Source of the DNA: Halococcus saccharolyticus DSM 5350
Lineage (GTDB): Archaea; Halobacteriota; Halobacteria; Halobacteriales; Halococcaceae
Direction: 5' to 3'
Assembly (NCBI RefSeq): GCF_000336915.1
Contig: NZ_AOMD01000021.1
Span: 124,001 to 188,000 of the forward strand
DNA: 64,000 bases
Shown here piece by piece: positions 8,777 to 17,553 of the stretch (position 1 is the first letter of the stretch; each line of letters starts with the position of its first letter). A program made the position numbers and the translations under genes. Under the pieces are notes generated by a model. It saw only the letters and a program-made list of their open reading frames with translations. It was not told the DNA's origin and did no database searches.

Positions 8777-8842
8777 GCAGAGCTACGTGCCGTTAGGAAT
8801 TCGTTGGAAAAGCGGCAGTTTCCCCACGAGGTTCGGACGGCA

Positions 8843-10087
8843 TTAGGTCGTGACTCGATCGGATTCGGTTTCGGCGTCGGGACGCCCACTACTCTCCGGT
8901 ATCGGTGACTGAGCGTTGTCGTTTCGTTTCCGCTGGGAACTCGAAGGGTGCGATGAACTCCGCTGTTTCCAACCGTTGGCTGTGGTTTCGGGCTCTCGAT
9001 GGATGGTACGTCGAGCAGTGGCCGATCTCGCTTGATTGGGTTCAGCAAGTCGAATTGCACGCCCTGCGTCGGCTGAACGGTAGATTGCGTCGATTAGCCG
9101 CTGCACTGTAAGCGCCTGTTCGAGGGGGTTTTGCTCGGCTGGCTCGTCGCATGCGATCGCCGCAAGGAATGCCGCCTGTTCGGCAGCCAACCGATCGTTC
9201 TGTAGGGAGACAACGTCCGTATCCGCGAACCGCTTTCCACCCTCAGTGTCGTTTTCGTAGAGCGTGAGCGTATCGTTTTCGCGGTCGAAACGCGCGCCAG
9301 CATCGGTTCCACGAACCAAAACGGTGTCATCGGCCGGTCGAGTAGCTGCCCATGCGACTTCGAGGTTCACAGTCGTGCCGTCGTCAGCGCGGAGGAAGGC
9401 AGTCACGGAATCGTCGACTTCATACCCGGTGTTCGGCACCGAGGTTTCGATTGCGCCATCGCCGATACCGAAGTTCGAACGGGTGGTGCCAGTGACTTCG
9501 ACGATATCAGGGAAATCGAGGATATAGAGCGCGAGATCGATCGCATGGACACCGATATCGATGAGCGATCCGCCACCAGCAACGTCGCCGTCGGTGAACC
9601 AGGTGCCGATTCCGGGAACGCCGCGACGTCGAATGTAGTTGGCTTCGATATGGCGAACGTCGCCGAATCGACCCGTCCGTTGGAGGGTTTTGATGGCTTC
9701 GACGGAACCGGTGTAACGATTGGTGAATCCAACCATACAGAAACCACTACTCCAGCGGGCAGCCTCGGCGATACGTTCGGCACTTTCGAGGTCGTGGGCG
9801 AGCGGTTTCTCGAGGAGAACGCTGAGGCCAGCATCGAGAGCCCCGACGGCGTACTTTTCGTGATGACGGTTCGGCGTTGCCACAACGACCGCATCGACGT
9901 CATCGTACAACTCCCGAGCCTGCCCATACGTCCTCAGACCGTATCGTTCGACGAATCGATCATCAGCTCCGGAATTCGTATCCAGACCACCCACGAGACT
10001 CACGTCGTGCTCGACGAGCCGATCGGCATGTTCACGGCCGATATTCCCGAGTCCAACGATACCGACCCGGACATCACGCCAGTTCAT
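8843..10087 (-). CDS. Gfo/Idh/MocA family NAD(P)-dependent oxidoreductase
   Basis: A 414-residue sugar-type dehydrogenase. The Rossmann motif GLGNIG is at residues 12-17, the family lysine is in LLEKPLAHD (E93-K94-P95), and the substrate-side motif GGGSLIDIGVHAIDL holds D177 and H181. Members oxidise or reduce sugars and inositol, or act in nucleotide-sugar modification. The last 60 residues are Ser/Arg/Glu-rich and unlike the family core, so the reading frame may run past the ancestral end. Position at the edge of the surface-glycan genes makes a sugar substrate plausible. Confidence 0.87.
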   Translation of the reverse strand: MNWRDVRVGIVGLGNIGREHADRLVEHDVSLVGGLDTNSGADDRFVERYGLRTYGQARELYDDVDAVVVATPNRHHEKYAVGALDAGLSVLLEKPLAHDLESAERIAEAARWSSGFCMVGFTNRYTGSVEAIKTLQRTGRFGDVRHIEANYIRRRGVPGIGTWFTDGDVAGGGSLIDIGVHAIDLALYILDFPDIVEVTGTTRSNFGIGDGAIETSVPNTGYEVDDSVTAFLRADDGTTVNLEVAWAATRPADDTVLVRGTDAGARFDRENDTLTLYENDTEGGKRFADTDVVSLQNDRLAAEQAAFLAAIACDEPAEQNPLEQALTVQRLIDAIYRSADAGRAIRLAEPNQARSATARRTIHREPETTANGWKQRSSSHPSSSQRKRNDNAQSPIPESSGRPDAETESDRVTT

Positions 10088-10453
10088 GCCAGACTATTCC
10101 TTCGATCCGATTTTCCGTGTCTGTTCATCATATCGTCCACCTGTCTCGTGGTTTCACCTACAGCACCGATCCATATAGAATTATTTAATGAAAGTTAGTG
10201 GTGATATGCGAGAGTTCTCAATATCCAGAATTCGTTTCAATGGATGGGTTCATTTCAGCTCGTGGGAAATAGTTGCCTGTGGATGACCTAGTCGTATTTC
10301 GAAATTACTAATATCAACAACATATTCGGTATCGTTTTCGATGGTTTGTTCGGAATTGACATCTTCGCTGAGAAGCCTACTCTTAGCCTTTTCCACGTTG
10401 GTGTTGGAAAAAGGTAGTCATATTGATATAGTCTGCACAGTCAAGCGTAGAGC
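10088..10453. other. AT-rich intergenic region upstream of the G8-domain gene
   Basis: About 366 bases, much richer in A/T than its neighbours, separating the divergent oxidoreductase and G8-protein genes. No gene is visible. It holds the probable TATA element of the G8 gene at 10421-10430. Confidence 0.45.
10421..10430 (+). promoter_or_regulatory. TATA-like element of the G8-domain gene
   Basis: TATTGATATA is centred about 28 bases before the ATG at 10454. That spacing fits an archaeal TATA box on a leaderless transcript. No ribosome-binding site lies before the ATG. Confidence 0.4.
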
Positions 10454-13294
10454 ATGGGTGGGCACCGGACGAACGATGATCGGCGATCAGCGAACGATAA
10501 ACTGTTCGAACGACGATCATATCTGAAGCTTTCCGCTGCCGCGGCGGTGTTCGGCGTTGCTTCGACTCCGCTACAAGGACCGATGGACGGGATGTATCGG
10601 GCGGTGCAAAACGGGCAGTGGGACGATCCGTCCGTCTGGGCGGACGGTGCTGTCCCGGATGACGACGCCCGCGTGCTCATCGAGCGTGGTGTGATCGTCA
10701 CAGTCGCCCACCAAGGGACAGCCCGGCTCAAAACCGTCCACGTCGACGGGACGCTGACGTTCGATCCGACTGTCGACACACATCTCCAGGTCGATACGCT
10801 GGTGACGAACCCCAGAAGCACGCTCCGGATAGGCACACCGTCGACCCCCATTGAGGCCGGAACCGAAGCCCGGATCACGTTCATCGACACCGGCCCGATC
10901 GACGAAGCGCAGGACCCCGGTCGGCGACGCCGAGGGCTTCTCGTGAATGGGGATCTGACGGTCCACGGGGCAGCGAAGACGTCTTGGACCGAGCTCGCGC
11001 GTTTCCCGGCAGTAGGGGACCGCCAACTATCCCTCCCGGCGACACCGACGAACTGGAAAGCGGGTGACCGACTCGTCGTACCAGGAGTGAACCCCAACGA
11101 AAACAGGGACGAGGAGCGGCGGATCGAGGCTGTTGCTGGAACGACAGTACGCCTTGACTGTGCACTGGAGTACGACCACATCCCACCGGCAGACGACCTC
11201 GACGGATACGTCCTCAACCTGTCTCGCAACGTCATGTTCGAATCGGAATCGGCGGAGATTCCGCGGCGTGGACATGTGATGGTCATGAACCCCGCGACCG
11301 ACGTCCGGTACGCTGCGTTCCGCGAACTGGGACGGACCGACAAATCGCAGGCGATCACCGATCCAGTTCGGGGAACAGCACCCGACGACGCGGAGACGAA
11401 TCCGAAAGCGAGGTACTCGTTTCACTATCACAAGACGGGGATCGAACAGGAGCCACATCGGGCCGAAGGAGTCGTCGTCGACGGCAGTCCCGGGTGGGGC
11501 ATCGTCAACCACCACTCTCACGCCGAAGTGACGGACTCGATCACGTACGACGTACTCGGTGCAGGATTCGTCGCCGAAGGTGGCAACGAACGCGGATCGT
11601 TCGGACGGAACTTCGCGCTCCGATCGAAGGGAAGTGGCGACAAGATCGACGACCGTGCGTTCGGCACTCGCCACGCCTCCATCGAAATCGACGACTTCGG
11701 TCACGCTGGTCACGGTTTCTGGTCCCAAAGCCCGATCGTCGAACTCACGGACAACGTCGCTGCTGGCCACCGGCACTACGGATTCGCCATCTGGACACGC
11801 CAACTCCTCGACGGGCCGATGGCCGAATGTACACAGGTCGAAGACAGTCGAGTGACCTACTGTCCTAACCTCCCGATGGAGTACGTAGAGGGACAGAAAC
11901 CACTCATGGAAGCGATTTCTGCGGGGAGGTTCAGTCATGACCACGACGAACTGATGCGGGACACCGACAAGGTTCCGTCGTGTTTTGTTCGCCTCGAACG
12001 CTTCGAGGGCAACGAGGCGTTTGCATCGGCTGGCGGGTTGGACTTCTCGCGCAACAGCTTCAAGTGGAAACACGAACGGTTCGACCAGTTCAGCGAAATC
12101 CGTGACTTCACGGTGTACAACGTCGGCCCTCACATCGATGACGAGGGGAACACACGCGGCGTCGTCAAAAATGGGGCGAAGAAAGGTGGCAACCAGGGCA
12201 TCAAACTCCGATACCTGTCGAACGTCGCCGTCCGAGACTGTCGCCTTCTCGGGACCGACGGGACGGGAGTCGGAATCCCCGGTCACGACTATTTCTGGAC
12301 CAATATCGTCGAGAACTGTGACATCCGGGGTTGGAATCTCGGTGTCGTCCCGGGCGAGCATCGAACAACGATCGTCCGTGACAACGTTCTCGACAACGCC
12401 GTCGACATCGATTGGAAGATCGGTAACACCGGTCCGCTCGTTGCCGAGCGCAACGACGATGGGGCAGGGAAACAGCCCTTGCTACGCCATGACCTCAGCT
12501 ACGATGACGTGAAAGCTGGAGAGTTGCTGGGGCTCGCTCGAAATCGCGGAACGGTCCTCGACGGCCGAACGGTCTATTATGAGGAACAACGTCCAGATTA
12601 TGTCCCGATCAAATCCGAAGCGGAACTGGTTACGGTCACAACTGGCGGGAGCTACGGACACATGACCGATGTTATCGGTCATGACGATGCTGGAGCGGTT
12701 ATCGGGCTCACGAATCAAGAGTTGATGGATCAGTTCGGTGTGTCGCTTGGTGGGTCACTGCTACCTGATACTGCCGTTGGCGAAGACTACGTCACTGGTG
12801 GGGTGCTCGACCCCATCAACCGTTCGACTCCACCCGAAGCAGCGTGGTTAGACGTAGCCGCTGGTGATATTCTCTCGGGAGCAGAAGTGGTGTCCGATGC
12901 CAACACAGAGAGCGGCGAGGCTGTGCGTGTGACTACAGGAACGGACGAACCGCCAGCCGATGATGCGTCCGTTGTGTCGATAAACTTCGACGTTTCTGAA
13001 GGGACCTACTCGCTGTATGGACGGTTCTTCACCCGTAGTTGGAACGGCGACACGGTGTACACTCGAATCGACGACGGTACGTGGAACGCGTGGGAGAAGT
13101 TGAAGCCGCCAAACGGGTTCAAGTGGTACACAGCAGCCCCGAACGATGAGTCTGAGTACACGTGGGACCTCTCAGCAGGAACACACACGCTCGAGATCGG
13201 GTGTCCGAACGATGGCGTTCTCCTCGACAAACTGTTCATTGCCTCGGATGCCACCATCCTCGGCGGTTTCGGGCAACCAGCGCAGAATCGGTGA
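10454..13294 (+). CDS. Tat-exported G8-domain, right-handed beta-helix protein
   Basis: A 946-residue secreted protein. The N-terminus has a Tat signal (FERRSYLKLSAAAAVFGV, about residues 18-36). Residues about 48-200 match the G8 domain (NGQWDDPSVWADGAVP, then VLIERGVIVTV, then HVDGTLTF) known from animal CEMIP/KIAA1199 and fibrocystin and from some microbial proteins. Residues about 250-700 look like a parallel beta-helix with many His/Asp-rich turns (for example HHSHAEVTDSITYDV). The C-terminal 120 residues (YSLYGRFFTRSWNGDTVYTR) resemble a carbohydrate-binding jelly roll. CEMIP takes part in hyaluronan turnover, so a role in cutting or binding an extracellular polysaccharide is plausible but unproven. 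Confidence 0.82.
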   Translation: MGGHRTNDDRRSANDKLFERRSYLKLSAAAAVFGVASTPLQGPMDGMYRAVQNGQWDDPSVWADGAVPDDDARVLIERGVIVTVAHQGTARLKTVHVDGTLTFDPTVDTHLQVDTLVTNPRSTLRIGTPSTPIEAGTEARITFIDTGPIDEAQDPGRRRRGLLVNGDLTVHGAAKTSWTELARFPAVGDRQLSLPATPTNWKAGDRLVVPGVNPNENRDEERRIEAVAGTTVRLDCALEYDHIPPADDLDGYVLNLSRNVMFESESAEIPRRGHVMVMNPATDVRYAAFRELGRTDKSQAITDPVRGTAPDDAETNPKARYSFHYHKTGIEQEPHRAEGVVVDGSPGWGIVNHHSHAEVTDSITYDVLGAGFVAEGGNERGSFGRNFALRSKGSGDKIDDRAFGTRHASIEIDDFGHAGHGFWSQSPIVELTDNVAAGHRHYGFAIWTRQLLDGPMAECTQVEDSRVTYCPNLPMEYVEGQKPLMEAISAGRFSHDHDELMRDTDKVPSCFVRLERFEGNEAFASAGGLDFSRNSFKWKHERFDQFSEIRDFTVYNVGPHIDDEGNTRGVVKNGAKKGGNQGIKLRYLSNVAVRDCRLLGTDGTGVGIPGHDYFWTNIVENCDIRGWNLGVVPGEHRTTIVRDNVLDNAVDIDWKIGNTGPLVAERNDDGAGKQPLLRHDLSYDDVKAGELLGLARNRGTVLDGRTVYYEEQRPDYVPIKSEAELVTVTTGGSYGHMTDVIGHDDAGAVIGLTNQELMDQFGVSLGGSLLPDTAVGEDYVTGGVLDPINRSTPPEAAWLDVAAGDILSGAEVVSDANTESGEAVRVTTGTDEPPADDASVVSINFDVSEGTYSLYGRFFTRSWNGDTVYTRIDDGTWNAWEKLKPPNGFKWYTAAPNDESEYTWDLSAGTHTLEIGCPNDGVLLDKLFIASDATILGGFGQPAQNR

Positions 13295-13449
13295 TCGACC
13301 CTGGCCGCTTATTCTCGTTCTCCGGAGAGCGGTATCCGTTTGTGACCTGTCACGCTCGCTTCGGTGGTCCGTTACCTCCCATCGATGCTGCAGCTTTTGG
13401 CTCCACCGGGGGAAGATTGATATGAGAACACACGAATAGGTGAACTGAA

Positions 13450-13680
13450 ATGACTGTGGCCGAAAAACAGCGGCAGGTCGAGCTACCCGAACGGATCGTG
13501 GAGCGTGTCGAGAAACGTCTCCCACGTACCGAGTTCGATTCGACCCCCGAATATATCACCTACGTGATGGAAGAGGTTCTGTACCGAGTCGAGCAGGAAA
13601 CCGAGGACGACGACTTCGAGGCGGTCGACGAGGACGAAGTACGCGATCGACTGAAGTCATTGGGCTATCTCAACGAGTGA
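13450..13680 (+). CDS. Small ribbon-helix-helix-like protein with LGYL tail
   Basis: A 76-residue acidic protein. Residues 8-45 (VELPERIVERVEKRLPRTEF, then TPEYITYVMEEVLYRVE) fit a ribbon-helix-helix fold of the CopG/Arc type. The C-terminus DEVRDRLKSLGYLNE resembles the tail of sulfatase-like proteins in this same window (ERLETLGYR at 21919, ARLQQLGYL at 33218). An AGGTGA ribosome site lies 7 bases before the ATG. The YdjM-like membrane gene starts 28 bases downstream, so the two are probably cotranscribed. It could be a regulator or an interaction partner of the sulfatase-like enzymes. Confidence 0.75.
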   Translation: MTVAEKQRQVELPERIVERVEKRLPRTEFDSTPEYITYVMEEVLYRVEQETEDDDFEAVDEDEVRDRLKSLGYLNE

Positions 13681-13708
13681 TCTCCCGCCGCGCTACAGCC
13701 TTTCCGGA

Positions 13709-14278
13709 ATGGATTTCCTTACACATGTATTTCTTCCGTTGACGGTTGCCTATGTGCTGTACCCGGAATTGTTCGAACAACGATACCTGCTTGCGCTCGG
13801 TGGGTTCGGGGTGCTTTCGGATCTCGACAAGTTCCTCGGTATCCCTGGAGCCCTCCACTCGCTCGTCACGCTCGTTCCGCTCTGTATCGGTCTCATCGTT
13901 GCCGAAAGAGTTCTCCGTGGGAGAACCGCATACTCGCCGCTCGTCGCGGGATTCGTGCTCAGTCACCCGCTGATCGATATCATTGATGGTGGCCCTGTCC
14001 CCCTGTTCGCCCCGCTGATCGATGCGGGAATCGGCCTTCGGTATCCGATGCAAGTCTCGTTCGGCGAAGGCCCACTCGGTATCGTGTTCGAAGGGCCGCT
14101 ACTGGCGCTCGCTACCGCCACTCCGAGAGCAGGATTCAACACCTACGGGTTCATTAACGCGTTCGGCGTCACATCGGTGTTGCTGTTCGCTGTCCTCTAC
14201 GTTGGCCTCGAACGCCGTTCCCGGCACACGTCGGAAGCGGCGGAGGCGACGTCACCCCACCACCGAATCGAGCGGTGA
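13709..14278 (+). CDS. YdjM/DUF457-like membrane-bound metal-dependent hydrolase family protein
   Basis: A 189-residue integral membrane protein with about four hydrophobic segments. Conserved polar residues fit the LexA-binding, inner-membrane-associated putative hydrolase (YdjM) family: H6 in MDFLTHVF, D38-D40 in LSDLDKFLG, H51, and HPLIDIIDG near residue 92. These His/Asp residues probably bind a metal at the membrane. The biochemical reaction of the family is not established. It follows the ribbon-helix-helix gene closely and is convergent with the GT4 gene, whose stop lies directly next to this one (14278/14279). Confidence 0.78.
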   Translation: MDFLTHVFLPLTVAYVLYPELFEQRYLLALGGFGVLSDLDKFLGIPGALHSLVTLVPLCIGLIVAERVLRGRTAYSPLVAGFVLSHPLIDIIDGGPVPLFAPLIDAGIGLRYPMQVSFGEGPLGIVFEGPLLALATATPRAGFNTYGFINAFGVTSVLLFAVLYVGLERRSRHTSEAAEATSPHHRIER

Positions 14279-15526
14279 TCAGGCAGCGAGCTCTTCGTAA
14301 ATATCGACGTACTGGTCGGTGATCGCTTCCCACCCGAACAGCTGTGCCCGTCGCTGGCTTCGCTGTCCCATCTGCCGACGGCGCTCGGGGTTGGCAAGGA
14401 GTTCCTCGATGGCATCTGCGAGTTGCTGTACGGATCCCGGTTCGACGAGGAGACCGGTCTCGCCGTCGTCGATCTGCTGTCGCACCCCGTTGATATTCGA
14501 CGCAACCGGCGGTGTTCCTGTCGCCATGGCCTCTGAGACGACCATTCCGAACCCCTCCTCGAAGGACGGCAGGACGAAAATATCGGCGGTCTTGTACGCC
14601 GGAAGGAGATCGTGATCCCGGAGATAGCCGGTGAACACCACGTTCGTCTCGATCCCACGCTCGTCGATGACCGATCTGACCCGGCGAAAATATTCCTGAT
14701 CGAGGTCTGTCTCACCAGCGAGGACGAAACGGACGTCATCGTAGCCTGCGTCGACGACATCGGCCGCGGCCTGCACCAGTTCCAGGACGCCTTTGCGGGG
14801 CATGATCGTTCCAGCGAAGAAAACGATCGGACGGCCGTCGAGATCGAACGACGCACGCACTCGTTCACAGTCGGCCGACTCGACCGACGCGAACTTCGCG
14901 ATATCTACCCCATTCGGAACGTGGAGCACCTGCTGGGGCGAGATCCCGTTCTGTTCGAAAATGTGTTTGACACGCGGATTCAGCACCGTCGTACATGCTA
15001 CTCTCCTCGCGAGATGAATGTCGGGGGAGAACCGCTGAAGCGCAGTTGGCACATCGGGGGCAACACCGTCCGTGCCGTCAGTCAGGGCATTCAATCGGAG
15101 TTCGCCAAGTTGAGCAGTAAATACCATCCGTGATCGCAGCCATGGCGCGATCGTGACGAGGACGTTGGCGGCGAACGGGAGATGAACGTGGATGGCGTCG
15201 AACTCCAGCGTGCGAAGCAGGTTCAGCGTCTTCAGCCCGAAGTTCGTTCGGTCGACGATCAGTTTCCCGAGCCCAGTCCGCTGCTCGACCATTTCGTATG
15301 GAACCTCTTCCCACGGCGTGTCGGAGCCAGTACGAAGACGCAGCCGCCGGAAATCAACGCCCTCGCGTTCGGCGGCCGGCGCAAGCCCATCCCACTGCCG
15401 TTCGAGTATCGTTACGTCGTGCCCACGGGCAGCCGTCCGCTTCGCGACGTTCCAGACGATCCTCGGCAGCGAACCCTGCCCCTCGTAGATCGCCTCGTGG
15501 CCGTCGTAGATGTGAACGATGCGCAT
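14279..15526 (-). CDS. Glycosyltransferase family 4
   Basis: A GT-B fold transferase of about 415 residues, expected to transfer a sugar from a nucleotide donor to a growing glycan at the cytoplasmic face. The N-terminal domain starts MRIVHIYDGHEAIYEGQGS with a glycine-rich acceptor loop. The C-terminal donor site has GTIMPRKGVLELVQAA, and the E-x7-E motif appears as SFEEGFGMVVSEAMATGTPP near residue 330. I chose the ATG at 15526 because the upstream ATG (15556) adds ten residues not typical of the family. Neighbouring genes do not reveal the sugar. Confidence 0.88.
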   Translation of the reverse strand: MRIVHIYDGHEAIYEGQGSLPRIVWNVAKRTAARGHDVTILERQWDGLAPAAEREGVDFRRLRLRTGSDTPWEEVPYEMVEQRTGLGKLIVDRTNFGLKTLNLLRTLEFDAIHVHLPFAANVLVTIAPWLRSRMVFTAQLGELRLNALTDGTDGVAPDVPTALQRFSPDIHLARRVACTTVLNPRVKHIFEQNGISPQQVLHVPNGVDIAKFASVESADCERVRASFDLDGRPIVFFAGTIMPRKGVLELVQAAADVVDAGYDDVRFVLAGETDLDQEYFRRVRSVIDERGIETNVVFTGYLRDHDLLPAYKTADIFVLPSFEEGFGMVVSEAMATGTPPVASNINGVRQQIDDGETGLLVEPGSVQQLADAIEELLANPERRRQMGQRSQRRAQLFGWEAITDQYVDIYEELAA

Positions 15527-16031
15527 TGTGCTGTAGACTTTTGTATACCTGCGCACAAGTAAGTGTAATGGAAACGATGGTCACACGACGAACGAGAAGA
15601 GTGGGAAGTGCTGGTAGCGAAAACCATCTTCGACGGTCCGAACCAGATCTGTTGGTGGACGGCTATGACTCATAGACAGTCCGATACATACACGACGAAT
15701 CGGTCTATCCCGCCGAATCGGTGGTGGGCGACGCTTGACGGCGAAAGAAAACCCACGAACCAGCGATAACGCCCATGTCGACGTGTTCTGGTTCCACCGA
15801 GCGCTAGTTGTCTATGAACAGGCGCTCTGCCGCCGGTTTCTGGGTCCCACGCTCTTTGCGATGCTGGGCTCGGTCGCGTTTCTGGAATGGCGGGCACAGT
15901 GAATCCAGTTTGCCTGCGACTTCCATAGGCGTGGCCAGAGCGTCAGTACCGTCGATTCCGATGGTCGGTGGCACGGTGGTGATCGGCCAATTACCCAAAT
16001 CTTTTTATTGGTTGGATGAGTAATCCATTCA
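15527..16031. other. Intergenic region, possibly decayed coding DNA
   Basis: About 500 bases. On the minus strand short overlapping frames read protein-like pieces (GIDGTDALATPMEVAGKL, then TQKPAAERLFIDN, then WALSLVRGFSFAVKRRP) that lie in different frames, which suggests a degraded gene. I could not assign it to a family. The right end contains the TATA element of the gene at 16032. Confidence 0.4.
16002..16009 (+). promoter_or_regulatory. TATA-like element of the small membrane protein gene
   Basis: TTTTTATT is centred 26 bases before the ATG at 16032, the usual spacing for a leaderless haloarchaeal transcript. Confidence 0.45.
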
Positions 16032-16292
16032 ATGAGTCTCGCTGCGATCGTCTCCGGTTCGTCGCCGTCCGGAATGTCGATAGTTTCTACCGCCGGGATC
16101 GGCATCGGTAGTCTCTTCGCGGCAGTGGCACTCGTCTTTCTCCTCGGCTACCTCGATCTCTACAACGCGACCAAGTCGACGGATGTCCGGCATCGACGGA
16201 CCCTCATCGCAACCGTTCTCCCGCTGCTTGTGGTCTTTCTGGCCGTCGTTCTCGTGCAGTCAATGCGCGTGCTCGCCGAAGTGCAGGTGTAA
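16032..16292 (+). CDS. Small two-helix membrane protein
   Basis: An 86-residue protein with two transmembrane helices (about residues 23-42 and 58-78) separated by a charged loop, LDLYNATKSTDVRHRRT. The family is unnamed to my knowledge; length and layout are those of small conserved haloarchaeal membrane proteins. A good TATA-like element is positioned for leaderless transcription. It is convergent with the Ser/Thr-rich surface protein. No function can be assigned. Confidence 0.65.
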   Translation: MSLAAIVSGSSPSGMSIVSTAGIGIGSLFAAVALVFLLGYLDLYNATKSTDVRHRRTLIATVLPLLVVFLAVVLVQSMRVLAEVQV

Positions 16293-16406
16293 CGATCGAT
16301 TTCCCGCAGAGGGTCACGGGTTCACGATTCGACGGCCACCGGAGGAACAGTGGTACGGAGTGGCGACGAACAGGACTGAATCCGGCGGGTAGCTATCGTG
16401 GCGTTC

Positions 16407-17459
16407 TCAGCGACCAACCTCGCTCTTCGCGAACGTCCGCACCGTTGGCTGGCGGTTTTGTCTGGCTTTCATCTCATTCGTCGGGATCGTCGGCACCTCG
16501 CGCGTGAGTGCGAAAACGGAGTTCCCGTTTTCGTCCACGGCCGCGAGACGGACTTCGTAGACGTCGACGCTCGCTGGCAGTTCGAGTGTGGTACTCCCCA
16601 GTGACGAGTCGCCATCGGCATCGAATCGTTGCTGCTCGACGCGCCGGGCCCCCTCGTCGGGTTCGGCGACCAGGGCTACCCGGACCGAAGTGAGATCACT
16701 ATCGGGATCGGAGATACGCCAGTCGACGGTGACGAGAGTCGTTCCGTTCCTCGAACGATCGTCGACCGCGAACGTATCGATCGCTGGTCCTCGATCAGTT
16801 TGTCCGTCCGTTGTGATCCCCGTTGTGCTCGTTGTCGGCTCCGGCGTCGGCGATGGTGTTCGGGTCGGAGTCGGTGATGTCCGGGTCGGCGACGAAACGG
16901 TGGTCGATCGCGGTGGTTCCGCGGTCCCCGTTCGCGTCTCCTGTGGGGTCGTGGTCTGGGTTGCCGTCGCCGTCTCCGTTGCGGTCGGCGTCGTCGATGT
17001 TGTCACTGTCGTTGGCGTCGCTGTCGTGGTCCGTGTCGTCACGGACGATTCGACCGAGGTCGTCCGTTCGGGTGTCCGGAATTTCGTGGTTGGTGGTGTT
17101 GTAACGGTCGACGATCCCGTCTGCGTCGCGTTCGGTGCGGCTGTGCCGTTGGTATCGGCGATAGTACGTGTGTCGGTGGACTCGGTCTCAGTTCTGCTGC
17201 CGTCAGTTGGACTGAGCGTGCCAACGCGTCCGAGGGAGTCGTCACTTTCCTCAGGGGTATCGCCTGCCGTCCCCGTCGGAGCGGGCGTGCCATTGGTGAA
17301 CGGTGCATCCGTCGAGTCGCCCGCCAGATCCACACCGAACAATCCCGTCACGAGCGGTTGTGTGACGTAGACGAGGGCGACGATGGCGATCAGGATGGCG
17401 GCAAAGACGAACGCGTTCGGTGCTCCGTCGTCCTCGCTGGTCGGTGTGTCGTCGACCAT
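16407..17459 (-). CDS. Membrane-anchored Ser/Thr-rich surface protein
   Basis: A 350-residue protein. An N-terminal transmembrane anchor (about residues 15-36) is followed by roughly 190 residues dominated by Thr, Ser and Pro (for example TPTRTPSPTPEPTTSTTG), a typical O-glycosylated stalk. A compact C-terminal domain of about 110 residues follows (TFAVDDRSRNGTTLVTVDWR, then LVAEPDEGARRVEQQRF) that looks like an Ig-like beta sandwich. There is no signal peptidase site, so the protein is probably anchored with its stalk outside. It is a candidate acceptor for the glycosyltransferases of this island. It may share transcription with the CPBP gene upstream. Confidence 0.78.
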   Translation of the reverse strand: MVDDTPTSEDDGAPNAFVFAAILIAIVALVYVTQPLVTGLFGVDLAGDSTDAPFTNGTPAPTGTAGDTPEESDDSLGRVGTLSPTDGSRTETESTDTRTIADTNGTAAPNATQTGSSTVTTPPTTKFRTPERTTSVESSVTTRTTTATPTTVTTSTTPTATETATATQTTTPQETRTGTAEPPRSTTVSSPTRTSPTPTRTPSPTPEPTTSTTGITTDGQTDRGPAIDTFAVDDRSRNGTTLVTVDWRISDPDSDLTSVRVALVAEPDEGARRVEQQRFDADGDSSLGSTTLELPASVDVYEVRLAAVDENGNSVFALTREVPTIPTNEMKARQNRQPTVRTFAKSEVGR

Positions 17460-17553
17460 CGATCGATCACCGTCAGTTCGCAGCCGAGTTACTTATACGA
17501 TCTGTCGGGATCGTTGTCATCAGTTGCTTCGGTTGTCGAGCCCCGTGTGCCTC

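Noticed and set aside
16588-17370. 260-codon plus-strand Val-rich frame
   Set aside because: It is the antisense of the Thr-rich stalk (ACN codons read as NGT), a common artefact opposite Thr repeats.
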